A stretch of 64,000 bases of DNA from Pseudohongiella sp. (GTDB lineage Bacteria > Pseudomonadota > Gammaproteobacteria > Pseudomonadales > Pseudohongiellaceae): contig NZ_DRFV01000003.1 in NCBI RefSeq assembly GCF_011050365.1, forward strand, positions 1-64,000. Direction: 5' to 3'. How positions within the stretch are numbered: the first letter of the stretch is position 1; every line of letters begins with the position of its first letter. This document shows, piece after piece, positions 26,726-35,776 of this stretch. The notes under the pieces were generated by a model. The model did no database searches, had not been told where the DNA came from, and saw nothing but the letters and a program-made list of their open reading frames with translations. The position numbers and the translations under genes were made by a program.

Positions 26726-29025
26726 GACAGCCCCCGGTAACGTCGTGCCATCCAGTCCAGGCTCATCAATGCAATCAGCAGCGCCAACAACCAGGGTTTA
26801 TCCCAAAGATCTTCCTGTACCTCCATTGAGTAGGCTCCGGGCGAATGTTCAATGTCATCAACCAGTTGTTGTATCTGCGGCAGACTGTAATAACGTCCGC
26901 CACTGGCCTCTGCGATACGACCAAGCATACCGCTGTCGAGCCCGGCGTTGTTGTACTCACGCAGCGACGGAGTCACCACAAAAGCCGCCTGCTTCTCGGT
27001 CTCGATGCCCGTGCCGGCAGCACTGGCCACATCAACCAGCACACGATAGATACCTTCCGAATCAGCCGTGAACTGGCTACGGTAAACACCATCCTCACTA
27101 ATATCCCAGCTCATGGCAACATCACTGACGTCCCCCAGCGGGTCGGTTCGCTGCAGATACAACGACGCATTATTGTCAGGTTCATAGCCGGCGTCCAGGA
27201 CAGTGGCACTGACGTTTACCCGGTCACCCTGGTTATAGAATGCTCTGTCGAAATCAATGGTTACCCGCTCCGGGGCGTCCTGCGCCAGCCAGCGCAGACT
27301 TTGACGCCAGATTCGCTGATGTGAGTCATCATCGGAGGGCATCAGCATCTGCCAGCGCCAGGTGCTGGCTGTGGTCAGCGCCATGCTGCGCCCGCTGCCA
27401 TAACGTTGTGTTGCCAGCACCGGCACCGCCTGATTCTGATACTGCAAAATGGGATGCTCGAGCAGCACACTGGCACCGGGTTTGGGCCTGCCGGTGACAT
27501 AAACGCCCTGCAATGCCGGCATTTCGCCCCACAGGCGGCGATTGACAGCATCGTCGCTGTCCAGTCGCAGCAATGCTGCAAACTCCCCGGCCGATGTCAG
27601 TCGAGGGACGAAAAGCTCTCCGGTAGCGTGATTACCGCGCCGGATACCTCCCTGCAAAAACGTCGGCAACACCTCACTTCGCACCGGCGTCACTGGCAGG
27701 ATATCGCCAAGAACGGTATCGGCAAACGTATCATCGAGCATGCCCGCGACCAGCAGACCACCGCCGCGTTCAGCAACAAAGTCCTGCAACAGGGTCAATT
27801 GCTCATCGCTGAAAAAGTCCCGGTCAATATCACCCATGACGATGGCCTGGTACTGATACAGGTCTTCAGCAGTTTCAGGGAAACCATCACTCAGTTCGGT
27901 AGAGGTATTGATACCCTGCCGATAGAAACGGCCGGGGCCCGTTTGCAGATAGGATGCCAGGCGCAGGCTTTCATCACCTTCGGCCGCACGGCGAATGAAT
28001 TTGAATTCATTACGCGGATGTCCGTCAACATACAGAATATTCAGCGGCGGCCGTTCGCTATTGTCGACCAGAAACTGGTAGCGGTTGTTCTGCAGGATGA
28101 TCTCCTCATCAAACTCGTCGACCTGCAATTCGTAAAGAATCGGCTCGCGGCGCTCAGGCGAGATTTCCAGCTCATATCGACGACTGCTACCATCGGGTCC
28201 CAGCAGGACGGTTTGGGAAGCAACCTCGGTCTCACCATCCATAACCCGCAGGCGCACAGAACGTCCGGCAAACCCCCGCTGCGCCAGATTCACCTGCACA
28301 TCAAACAGGGTGTTATCCAGAATGGTACTGGCGGCGCTCACTTCTGTGATAGCGATATCCTGTGGAATCTGGGTCTGCCCGACACCCACCGTAAAAATCG
28401 GCACTTGCTCTGCACCGAATTCACGGGCGCTGGTCAACGGGTCGGCGCCGGCATTATCGGCACCATCACTGATCAGCACAACGGCACTCAGTGGCAGACC
28501 ACCCAATTGTTCTCTCACCTGACGCAGCGCCTGATCCAGCCGGGATGCATTGCCGGCGGCGGTCAGCTCGTCGGCACCGGAGATTCGTCGTGCCTGACTG
28601 TTGAAAGCAAAGGTTCGCACCTGATAACGCTGGGACAGAGGTGCCAGAATGCCATTGTCGGCATACAACTCGTCGGCGATAACGTCACGTCGACGTTGCT
28701 GACCGGCCAGATCAGGGATCTGCATGCTCTGGGAGTCATCTACCAGGACCGCGAGGTAAGTTTCCTGCGGATTGACCTGCCAGGTGGTAATAACAGGGCG
28801 CAGCAACATGAACAGCAACACCATGGCTATCAGAGAGCGCAGTGTGACCAGCAATGCTTTCCAGCGCGGCGTCAGCGGCCGGGTGGTTTTGCGATACAGT
28901 AGCCAGACCACAACTGGCAAAGCCATGAAAAGCAGGGCTGCCAGCAAGGGATGCGGGCCATAGGCAAAGGAAAACTGTCCGTTCCGGATCGCTTCCATGG
29001 TGCTGGCATCAAGAAAAAAACTCAT
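26722..29025 (-). CDS. vWA-domain membrane protein with GATase-like region
   Basis: This encodes 767 residues. Two N-terminal helices (about residues 26-45 and 57-80) precede a vWA domain with MIDAS DDSQS and VVLISDGADNAG. Ig-like beta domains follow. A GATase1-like segment (NILYVDGHPRNEFKF, ERGGGLLVAGMLDD) comes next, then more beta structure and a C-terminal helix. Topology predicts most of the protein in the periplasm. The stop overlaps the caspase-like gene start (ATGA). It resembles the BatA/vWA protein at the operon end and is probably an ancient duplicate serving the same complex. Confidence 0.83.
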   Translation of the reverse strand: MSFFLDASTMEAIRNGQFSFAYGPHPLLAALLFMALPVVVWLLYRKTTRPLTPRWKALLVTLRSLIAMVLLFMLLRPVITTWQVNPQETYLAVLVDDSQSMQIPDLAGQQRRRDVIADELYADNGILAPLSQRYQVRTFAFNSQARRISGADELTAAGNASRLDQALRQVREQLGGLPLSAVVLISDGADNAGADPLTSAREFGAEQVPIFTVGVGQTQIPQDIAITEVSAASTILDNTLFDVQVNLAQRGFAGRSVRLRVMDGETEVASQTVLLGPDGSSRRYELEISPERREPILYELQVDEFDEEIILQNNRYQFLVDNSERPPLNILYVDGHPRNEFKFIRRAAEGDESLRLASYLQTGPGRFYRQGINTSTELSDGFPETAEDLYQYQAIVMGDIDRDFFSDEQLTLLQDFVAERGGGLLVAGMLDDTFADTVLGDILPVTPVRSEVLPTFLQGGIRRGNHATGELFVPRLTSAGEFAALLRLDSDDAVNRRLWGEMPALQGVYVTGRPKPGASVLLEHPILQYQNQAVPVLATQRYGSGRSMALTTASTWRWQMLMPSDDDSHQRIWRQSLRWLAQDAPERVTIDFDRAFYNQGDRVNVSATVLDAGYEPDNNASLYLQRTDPLGDVSDVAMSWDISEDGVYRSQFTADSEGIYRVLVDVASAAGTGIETEKQAAFVVTPSLREYNNAGLDSGMLGRIAEASGGRYYSLPQIQQLVDDIEHSPGAYSMEVQEDLWDKPWLLALLIALMSLDWMARRYRGLS

Positions 29026-29044
29026 TATGTTGGTGCTGAATCAG

Positions 29045-32000
29045 TTATTCGACTGGCTCAACTGCGCTCCTGTTTTCTGACAATGCCCGATAATATGCCT
29101 CAACCAGGCGTCGATACTGATCCGGAATGTCTTCTTCCGACACGGCATACAGGCGGCGCGTGATCTGCGCCAGTTCCGCACGGGCACGAAGATCACTCTC
29201 CAGCTCCACCAGGGGCTGTAACAGGCCGCGTAAAAGTTCCGGCTGGCTCATGAACGCTTCCAGCGACTGCTCAGTGATGTCTGAGCTGATGGAGCGGGCG
29301 TTGCCCCACAATGCTGCTTCTCCCGGTTCCGGAATCGCGCCACCCAGACCGGCCTGATCTGTGGCCGCCTGCCCGCCTGCACCGGCACGCTGTCCCCGCC
29401 CGCCGGCCTGTTGTCCCTGCTGCGCGCCGGGCTGTTGACCTGGCTGCTGGCCAGCCACCTGCTGACCTCGTTGCTGCGAGCCCGCCTCTCCCTGCTGGCC
29501 CGCGCCCTCCCGGGCCTGGTCGAGCTGCCGGGTTAATTGCTCGGCCAACGCCTGCGACCGCGACAGCCGGTCACGCAGTTCCGAGATCGACTCGTCACCC
29601 TGTCCACCGGCCGCGCGTGCATCAATTTCCTGTTGCAGCGACTCAAGTTGTTCACGCAGTGCACTGGCATCGGCTGCCGCCTGCATCAGAGCCTCCGTAC
29701 CCGATTCACCGTCTGACTGAGTGCCCGGGTTCAGTGCCTGCAGGTTTTGCCCAAGCTCGGCCAGGGCATCAGCGACCTCCTGCTCAATATCGACCGCGAG
29801 ATTCACCATGCCATTGCGTAGCACGCGATTGCCGGTATCCATCTGTTCACGCAGCGGTCTGATAGCGCGACTGGCCTGCTGCGCCTGCGATAACAACTGC
29901 TGTTCATCATTACCGGCCCGCGCAATAACAGCACGTAACATCCGCTCCAGCTCCTCCAGCTCTTGCCGGTTACGTTGCTGCTGGTTTAGCAGTGACTGCA
30001 CATCTTCGTTGTTGGCGACGTCCTCGCGTGACTGCCCCACACCCTGTTCCCGGCCCAACTGCGCCAGCGCCTGCTGCAACTGTCGTTGTTGCTGAATCAA
30101 CTGCTGTCCTCGCTCTGACAGGTTCTGCGCGAGCTGATTGGTGGAATTACCTGGCTGTTGATCCATCTGCCGTTGCTGTTCGCGCAGGCTTTCCAGCGCG
30201 CGCTGACTGCGCGCTGCAGCCTGTGCCGGCGTTTCGGCCCGGGCCGCTTCCTGCATCTGCTGCAGTGCGCGCTGCATCTGGCTTTCCTGCTGCGCACCGG
30301 ACTGGCCCTGCTGGCCTTGCTGGCTCTGTTGGCCCTGCTGCTGCCCGCGCGACATTTGCTGATCCAGTTGCGCCAGTTCATTGCCCAACTGTTCCTGCTC
30401 CCGGCGCAATCGTTCCAGTTCCCGTCGGCGCTGCTCTTCGGTCATATCCTCCATGCGTCGCGATAAATCGCGTTGCGCACGGGTCAGACTTTCCTGGCGC
30501 CGCGCCAGCTCCTCAAGTCGGCTGGCCTCTTCGCTGTTGTTCTGGCCACTACTGGCTTGCCGGGGCGTTTCGTATCGATTCTCGTTCTGCCCCATCTCCA
30601 TATCAAACAGTTCCTGCAGATCTTCGCGCTCCTGCTGGGCGCCGCCGCCCCCACCACCGCCTGCCGTGCGTTGAAAATTGACGTCAGTGCGATTGATTTC
30701 TGCTTCCGCTCGCAGCACCAGTTGCAAAGCCTGTTGCTCGGGCACCATGGCACTGGTCAGTGCCGCCTCGTCCAGTTCAGTGGCAGCCAGCTCCATCTGC
30801 GCTATGGCGTTGCGCAAAAAAGTCACCGCATTGGCGTAGGTGTCATCCGCAAAATCGATTCTCTCTGACAGCCGCTCAATGGACATCCCGGCACGTTCCA
30901 CGGCATCGCGTTGCGACTCGGCAATCACGGCCACATCATCGGCAAACTGTTGTGGCTCCAGCTCCATCTGATTCTGACGAAGGCGCCAGGTCGCAGAAAT
31001 AATATCCTTCTGCAATGTTACCAGCGCGCTGCTGTCGCCACCGCCGGCACCACCGCCGCCGCCACCCTGCTGACCACCGCTGGCGCGGCGAAACTCCTGA
31101 TCAGTGGGCACCACCTGCAGAAAATAGATATCTGATACCACAGACTGGGCACCGTCCAGACCGTTGTTGTCAGCCAGCGTCATGTAATAGCTGATAAAGT
31201 CTCCCGGCTGTACCGTCAGGTCCTCCATGTAGATCATCTGGTTGCCGGCGATGCTTCGCGTTTGCGCCGGCGGTAAAAAGTCGACAGCTACTTCGTCACG
31301 GCCAACCACACTGTAGTGCAGGGTGAACTCGCTCAGACCATAATCGTCACTGGCTTCGACTTCCAGAACCACCTCTTCCAGTGGCATCACGTCCTGATCC
31401 CGGCCAGGACTGTGCAAGGCAAGCTCAGGCGGCTGATCTGCAATCGCACGGATATAAAATACATCCGGATCTTCGGTCTCCAGGTTATCGAAATCTGTCG
31501 CAAGAATCCGGTAGGTGGTATCGCTGGTCACGGTAAATGTAGCGGTGCCACTGATGCCGTCAATGCTGACAGGTTCCGTCATGTCATCGTCAAACACCAC
31601 TTGCGCCTGCTGCACCGCTTTGTTGAAGGCCAGATCCAGAGTAACCCGGGTGCCTTCAGGCACTACCATGTCACCGGCATCTTCCTCGCTGTAGTTCTCG
31701 ATCCCGGTATACTCAGGGAAAGTGTAGGCCACATCAATCTGCTCCGCGCGCGGCAGGTCATAAAGGCTGATGCGATACTGCCGGCTACGCTGCTCACCGT
31801 CATGTTCGACGCTGACGTAGTACTCGGTATCTTCCTCGACAGCGGGCATGTAGTAACTAAAGGCGGCGCCGTCACTGCCAGTGCCATCGCGGCGCATGGA
31901 AACGTCATACCAGTTAAGTTGATCAGTCTGCATGCGCAGACTGACATCCTCCGGCGACGCATTCTCGATGCGCACAATGATGGTCGCCTCGCGTCCACGC

Positions 32001-32680
32001 TGCATGCGGATATCGCCCGGCTCAACCACAATATTCATCTCTGCCGGTGGTTGAGCACTGTCTTCGACAGCCGGCAACGCAACTTCCTCGCCACCACGGA
32101 ACGGCCACAACAGTTGTCCGCCGGCGCGCAGCAAGGCATCGGAGCTGACAAAAGCGATCAGGGTTACCAGCGCCACGGCGCCGGCGGTAGCCAGTGTCAG
32201 GAGCGGCAACCGTACATCTGACACCTGCGCCAGTTGTTGCTGCTGCGCCTCAAGATGGACATCGGCATCAGCCCACAACTGACGCACGAACTGGACCGAC
32301 ACCCCCGCGTCTGCGGCTGACTTTTCATCACTGGAGAATTCCAGTGACGTTAACAAACGCTGCTCCAGATCCGGCATTCTGGATTCAACAAACCGCGCCA
32401 GTTGCCTGTCGTCGGCGCGCAGACGCCGCAATGCCGCTACGTAACGCCAAAGTAATAGCGCTGCGACGGCGCCGAAACAGATAAAAAGCAGGGTTTGCAA
32501 GACAGGTGAAGGGGGCAACCACAGGCTGACCACGCTCAGGGTCAACAGCAAGACCACGATGCCGGTCAGCATCAGGCTGGTCTGCTGCAACATGCTCAGC
32601 AGGCGTCGCCGGCGACGCACCGTGGACAGAGTCGCACGCAATTTTTCGATTGTGGTTTTTTCCAACTTGGACAACGACAT
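29045..32680 (-). CDS. DUF4175 membrane protein with long Gln-rich coiled coil
   Basis: The protein is about 1211 residues from the ATG at 32680; an upstream TTG at 32710 is less likely. Two helices near the N-terminus and a third at about residue 150 (LLTLATAGAVALVTLIAFVSS) anchor it. A beta-rich, presumably periplasmic region (about 190-500) is followed by two glycine runs (GGQQGGGGGGAGGGDS and GGGGGG). The last 600 residues are Gln/Glu/Arg-rich coiled coil, closing in a conserved helical C-terminus. This matches DUF4175. It is the first gene of the MoxR operon and probably its large structural subunit. Confidence 0.85.
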   Translation of the reverse strand: MSLSKLEKTTIEKLRATLSTVRRRRRLLSMLQQTSLMLTGIVVLLLTLSVVSLWLPPSPVLQTLLFICFGAVAALLLWRYVAALRRLRADDRQLARFVESRMPDLEQRLLTSLEFSSDEKSAADAGVSVQFVRQLWADADVHLEAQQQQLAQVSDVRLPLLTLATAGAVALVTLIAFVSSDALLRAGGQLLWPFRGGEEVALPAVEDSAQPPAEMNIVVEPGDIRMQRGREATIIVRIENASPEDVSLRMQTDQLNWYDVSMRRDGTGSDGAAFSYYMPAVEEDTEYYVSVEHDGEQRSRQYRISLYDLPRAEQIDVAYTFPEYTGIENYSEEDAGDMVVPEGTRVTLDLAFNKAVQQAQVVFDDDMTEPVSIDGISGTATFTVTSDTTYRILATDFDNLETEDPDVFYIRAIADQPPELALHSPGRDQDVMPLEEVVLEVEASDDYGLSEFTLHYSVVGRDEVAVDFLPPAQTRSIAGNQMIYMEDLTVQPGDFISYYMTLADNNGLDGAQSVVSDIYFLQVVPTDQEFRRASGGQQGGGGGGAGGGDSSALVTLQKDIISATWRLRQNQMELEPQQFADDVAVIAESQRDAVERAGMSIERLSERIDFADDTYANAVTFLRNAIAQMELAATELDEAALTSAMVPEQQALQLVLRAEAEINRTDVNFQRTAGGGGGGGAQQEREDLQELFDMEMGQNENRYETPRQASSGQNNSEEASRLEELARRQESLTRAQRDLSRRMEDMTEEQRRRELERLRREQEQLGNELAQLDQQMSRGQQQGQQSQQGQQGQSGAQQESQMQRALQQMQEAARAETPAQAAARSQRALESLREQQRQMDQQPGNSTNQLAQNLSERGQQLIQQQRQLQQALAQLGREQGVGQSREDVANNEDVQSLLNQQQRNRQELEELERMLRAVIARAGNDEQQLLSQAQQASRAIRPLREQMDTGNRVLRNGMVNLAVDIEQEVADALAELGQNLQALNPGTQSDGESGTEALMQAAADASALREQLESLQQEIDARAAGGQGDESISELRDRLSRSQALAEQLTRQLDQAREGAGQQGEAGSQQRGQQVAGQQPGQQPGAQQGQQAGGRGQRAGAGGQAATDQAGLGGAIPEPGEAALWGNARSISSDITEQSLEAFMSQPELLRGLLQPLVELESDLRARAELAQITRRLYAVSEEDIPDQYRRLVEAYYRALSENRSAVEPVE

Positions 32681-32881
32681 AGGCGGCTCTGCTGTTCGTG
32701 AATGAGTCAACGATAGCGCATGCAGTCGCTCTTTCCGTGAGCATTCCCTGGCTGTTGATCTGGTATCGCCTGTGACCTAACTATCCCATTAAGCGACCGG
32801 ACAACGCAAGCAAATCTGTCCGCGCCTGGTTTCCATCTGACGCATGCGGCTTATGTACTTTTCCGGCTGCCCCACGGTCGC

Positions 32882-33487
32882 TTACGGCAACTTTATAATT
32901 CCTTCAAATGGCTGATAATAATCAGAATTCTCTGGAAAAACATGTATATCCGCATGACGCATGTCAGTACACAGGCGCGTCACTGAATTGTAGTGTGCGA
33001 TGCTGCGCAAGGTATGCGACGTCGGGTTCGGCAACCGGATCGTGCCGGCCTCGTGCAACGCCAGTGCAATGCGCGGCGTCAGCCACTGGTAGTCGAGAAT
33101 CTCGTCATCATCTACCACAATCTCCACCGGTGTGTGCAAGGGGCACAAAAAAAACCAAGTGGCATAACGCCGCGGCAAGCCCATGGGCGTCGTCCAGTGG
33201 GCAATGTGGATAAGCTCCGACGGCGCTATGCTGAGTCCGGCTTCCTCACGGGTCTCACGAATTACGGCGTTGATGGCTGCCAGATAATCCTGTTTGCGCC
33301 GGTCTCCCCCATGCTGCGGATAATCTGCGCTTTGCGACGGATAGTCCCCGGGATCCACTTTGCCACCTGGAAACACCCAGGCCCCGCCCTCAAACTTCAG
33401 TTTGGTATTACGCAACAGCAACAGTATTTCAACATCGTCTTCGGCCTCACGCACCAACACGACCGTGCTTGCAGGACTGGGGATCAT
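32882..33487 (-). CDS. Nudix hydrolase, NUDT19/CoA-pyrophosphatase-like
   Basis: This encodes 201 residues. The Nudix box is split: FPGGKVDPGD, then about 22 inserted residues, then AVIRETREEAGL with the metal-binding REtrEEaGL helix. That spacing is typical of NUDT19/NUDT8-like enzymes that act on CoA and acyl-CoA. This fits the acyl-CoA synthetase gene two genes upstream on the same strand. It would hydrolyse the pyrophosphate bond of a nucleotide-linked substrate in the cytoplasm. It is the last gene of the probable acyl-CoA synthetase/GST/Nudix operon, 45 bp after the GST gene. Confidence 0.85.
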   Translation of the reverse strand: MIPSPASTVVLVREAEDDVEILLLLRNTKLKFEGGAWVFPGGKVDPGDYPSQSADYPQHGGDRRKQDYLAAINAVIRETREEAGLSIAPSELIHIAHWTTPMGLPRRYATWFFLCPLHTPVEIVVDDDEILDYQWLTPRIALALHEAGTIRLPNPTSHTLRSIAHYNSVTRLCTDMRHADIHVFPENSDYYQPFEGIIKLP

Positions 33488-33532
33488 TGGAATGCCTCTC
33501 TGTTTCTTATTCTTTTACGGTCAGCAACCGGA

Positions 33533-34159
33533 TCACATCGTGGCTTTCTGTGCTGCGCGGATAGCTTTGACACTGTCACGCTGCTCCATTAGCGCCAGCA
33601 GTTCGCGTATACCCGGTTCAGTGCTGAATACATCCCAGTCCAGGGCTTTTTTTGTCACCCGGGTTACCAGCCCGACACTGAACAGAAAATAGAAATCTGC
33701 ATAGGTCATCAGATTTCCGCCGATATATGGCGAATAATCCGCCAACCGGCGCAAGGCGGCAAACCCCTTTTGTAGTTCTTTACGTACGGACTCCTTTTCT
33801 GTATCACTGGCGGGCTTGCCAAAGAACACATCACCGTAGAGCCGGCGCGCAGGCAATTCGATATACAGTTCCAGATAACGGATCAGCTCCCGGATCTTGG
33901 CTTTTTCAAACGGGTCTTCGGGATAGAAAGCAGGGCCCTGACCCAGATCGTGCAGGTAATCAATGATAACTTCGGTTTCCGTCAGAAACCCCTGCCCGGT
34001 TTCCAGACAGGGTACCTTGCCCATCGGGCTACAGGACAGGTAATCGCTCTCCTGCGATGGCCGCACCAGCACTTCTTCAAACGCCATGCCCTTTTCCAAC
34101 AAGGTCATTTTTACCATATTGTAATAATTGCTGATCGGAAACCCGTATAACTTGATCAT
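33533..34159 (-). CDS. Glutathione S-transferase family protein
   Basis: This encodes 208 residues with the two-domain GST layout. The thioredoxin-fold N-terminus (IKLYGFPISNYYNMVKMTLLEKG) has the cis-Pro in MGKVPCLET and the ETEVIIDYL glutathione-binding segment. The all-helical C-terminal domain follows (YIGGNLMTYADFYFL). The catalytic Tyr/Ser cannot be assigned with certainty; Ser or Tyr at about 10-13 are candidates. It lies between the acyl-CoA synthetase (20 bp upstream) and the Nudix gene. Confidence 0.85.
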   Translation of the reverse strand: MIKLYGFPISNYYNMVKMTLLEKGMAFEEVLVRPSQESDYLSCSPMGKVPCLETGQGFLTETEVIIDYLHDLGQGPAFYPEDPFEKAKIRELIRYLELYIELPARRLYGDVFFGKPASDTEKESVRKELQKGFAALRRLADYSPYIGGNLMTYADFYFLFSVGLVTRVTKKALDWDVFSTEPGIRELLALMEQRDSVKAIRAAQKATM

Positions 34160-34179
34160 TTTCCTGCTCCCTGTGGATG

Positions 34180-35739
34180 TTATTTTAATTTGTGTTTCAG
34201 CACCTTACCGGATGGCGCCGTGGGCAACTGAGCCATGAACAGTATTCTGGATGGCCGCTTGTAAGCCGTCAACAAGGGCTTGATGAAAGCCTGCAACTCG
34301 ACCTCTGTCAGATCGCTGCCGGCGGCGCGCTGCACCCAGGCGACCACTTCCTCATTGCCGTCCCGTGGCTGCCCGACCACAGCACACAATAGCACTCCCG
34401 GATGTTTTGAGATAACGCCTTCCACCTCTGGCGGGTAGACATTAAAGCCCGAGTGAATAATCAACTCCTTGCTGCGCCCGGCGATATGGACATTGCCGGC
34501 TTCATCCAGTCGCACCAGGTCACCGGTATTCAGGTATCCCTCTGCATCCAGCGCTGCGGCTGTCGCCTGCGGGTTGCGGTAATAACCCAGCATAATATTG
34601 GGGCCTCGGATATGCAGCTCCCCGACCTCACCTGACGCCACCGGCTTGCCATCAACGTCCAGCAGTCGCGACGTAAGCCCGGGCAGCAGGCGTCCGACAC
34701 TGCAGGATGCCAGCGGCTCGCTGTAGCGCACCTGACAAATGGTAGGCCCGCTTTCAGTCATACCGTAAGCATTCAACAAAGGCATGGCAAACAGGGCTTC
34801 TGTTTTTTCCTTGATCGCAGGATCCAGCGGCGCACCACCACTGTACATGAAACGCAAGGGCGGCATGTCAGCAGGCCCAAGTCCTTCGGCACGCGCATGG
34901 TCGACCAGCCTGGCAAACATCGCCGGCACGCCGAACACGCCGGTGATGCCATGCTCACGCATGGTTATCATCGCCGTCGCCGGCTCGAAGCGATCGGCCA
35001 GCACCAGTTCGGCACCGACATAGACCGAGGCCAGAAACACCGCCGCCAGCCCGAACACATGCGATACCGGCAACACCAGATAAACCCGGTCATCGGCACG
35101 CAGTCCCCGCAGGGCGCTGCTGACCGCAGCAACATACAGCACGTTGCGATGGGTCAACATGACCCCTTTCGGATCTCCGGTGGTCCCGGTGGTATAGATC
35201 AGGGTAAAAACACCTGCGTCGATCAGGCTGGCCTCCTCCGGCCTTGCCGGCACCGGCATGGGCCGCACGCCAACATCACCTGCGCCCAGTTCCAGCATAA
35301 AACTGTCGCTCAACGCGGCGAACGGCTGCCAACGCTCCATGGCGGCCGCGGAATCAAGGAAGTACAGCAGCAGACGCGGTTCACAGTGCTGTCGAATCCG
35401 GTCAAGCTCGGACTCCGCCATGCGGGCATTCACCACCACCGGCCAGGCGGATAATTCACTCAGCGCGAGAATGGTTACGACCAGCGGCACACAGTTCTCA
35501 TTAATCAGCATGACCCGGTCACCGGCTTTGACGCCGGCGTCCTGCAACGTTTGCCGAGCTGCACACACGGCATCAGCGAACTGACCATAGTTCAGTGCCC
35601 GCCCCAAATGATCACGCACTGCCGGTGCCCCCGCATTGCGCCGGGCATGCTGCATCAAGGCATCACTGACTCGTGCCGGCAGACACTCAAGCAGCGCTTG
35701 CGGCGATTGACCCAACAGCCGTTCGTCATTAGATTGCAT
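34180..35739 (-). CDS. Acyl-CoA synthetase (class I adenylate-forming enzyme)
   Basis: This encodes 519 residues. The P-loop YTTGTTGDPKGVMLTH, the A5 motif LNAYGMTESGP, the A7 motif GYLNTGDLVR, the A8 hinge IHSGFNVYPPEVE and the catalytic lysine region APSGKVLKHKLK are all present. It activates a carboxylate to acyl-AMP and transfers it to CoA. Chain preference cannot be read. It stands 11 kb from the NRPS, in an operon with GST and Nudix genes, so I do not link it to peptide synthesis. It is divergent from the DUF3524 glycosyltransferase gene. Confidence 0.92.
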   Translation of the reverse strand: MQSNDERLLGQSPQALLECLPARVSDALMQHARRNAGAPAVRDHLGRALNYGQFADAVCAARQTLQDAGVKAGDRVMLINENCVPLVVTILALSELSAWPVVVNARMAESELDRIRQHCEPRLLLYFLDSAAAMERWQPFAALSDSFMLELGAGDVGVRPMPVPARPEEASLIDAGVFTLIYTTGTTGDPKGVMLTHRNVLYVAAVSSALRGLRADDRVYLVLPVSHVFGLAAVFLASVYVGAELVLADRFEPATAMITMREHGITGVFGVPAMFARLVDHARAEGLGPADMPPLRFMYSGGAPLDPAIKEKTEALFAMPLLNAYGMTESGPTICQVRYSEPLASCSVGRLLPGLTSRLLDVDGKPVASGEVGELHIRGPNIMLGYYRNPQATAAALDAEGYLNTGDLVRLDEAGNVHIAGRSKELIIHSGFNVYPPEVEGVISKHPGVLLCAVVGQPRDGNEEVVAWVQRAAGSDLTEVELQAFIKPLLTAYKRPSRILFMAQLPTAPSGKVLKHKLK

Positions 35740-35776
35740 AGATTCTCCGAATTAAAACCAGCCAGTGGTCCGCCTC

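Noticed and set aside
27406-28902. Long plus-strand open frame opposite the vWA gene (and similar ones near 21751-22752 and 31316-32221)
   Set aside because: High-GC coding strands leave open antisense frames. Translations show no domain or hydrophobic pattern, while the minus-strand proteins are clearly conserved families.
34180-35739. The acyl-CoA synthetase as a lipid-loading enzyme for the NRPS
   Set aside because: It is 11 kb away, in a separate operon with GST and Nudix genes, and several unrelated genes intervene.
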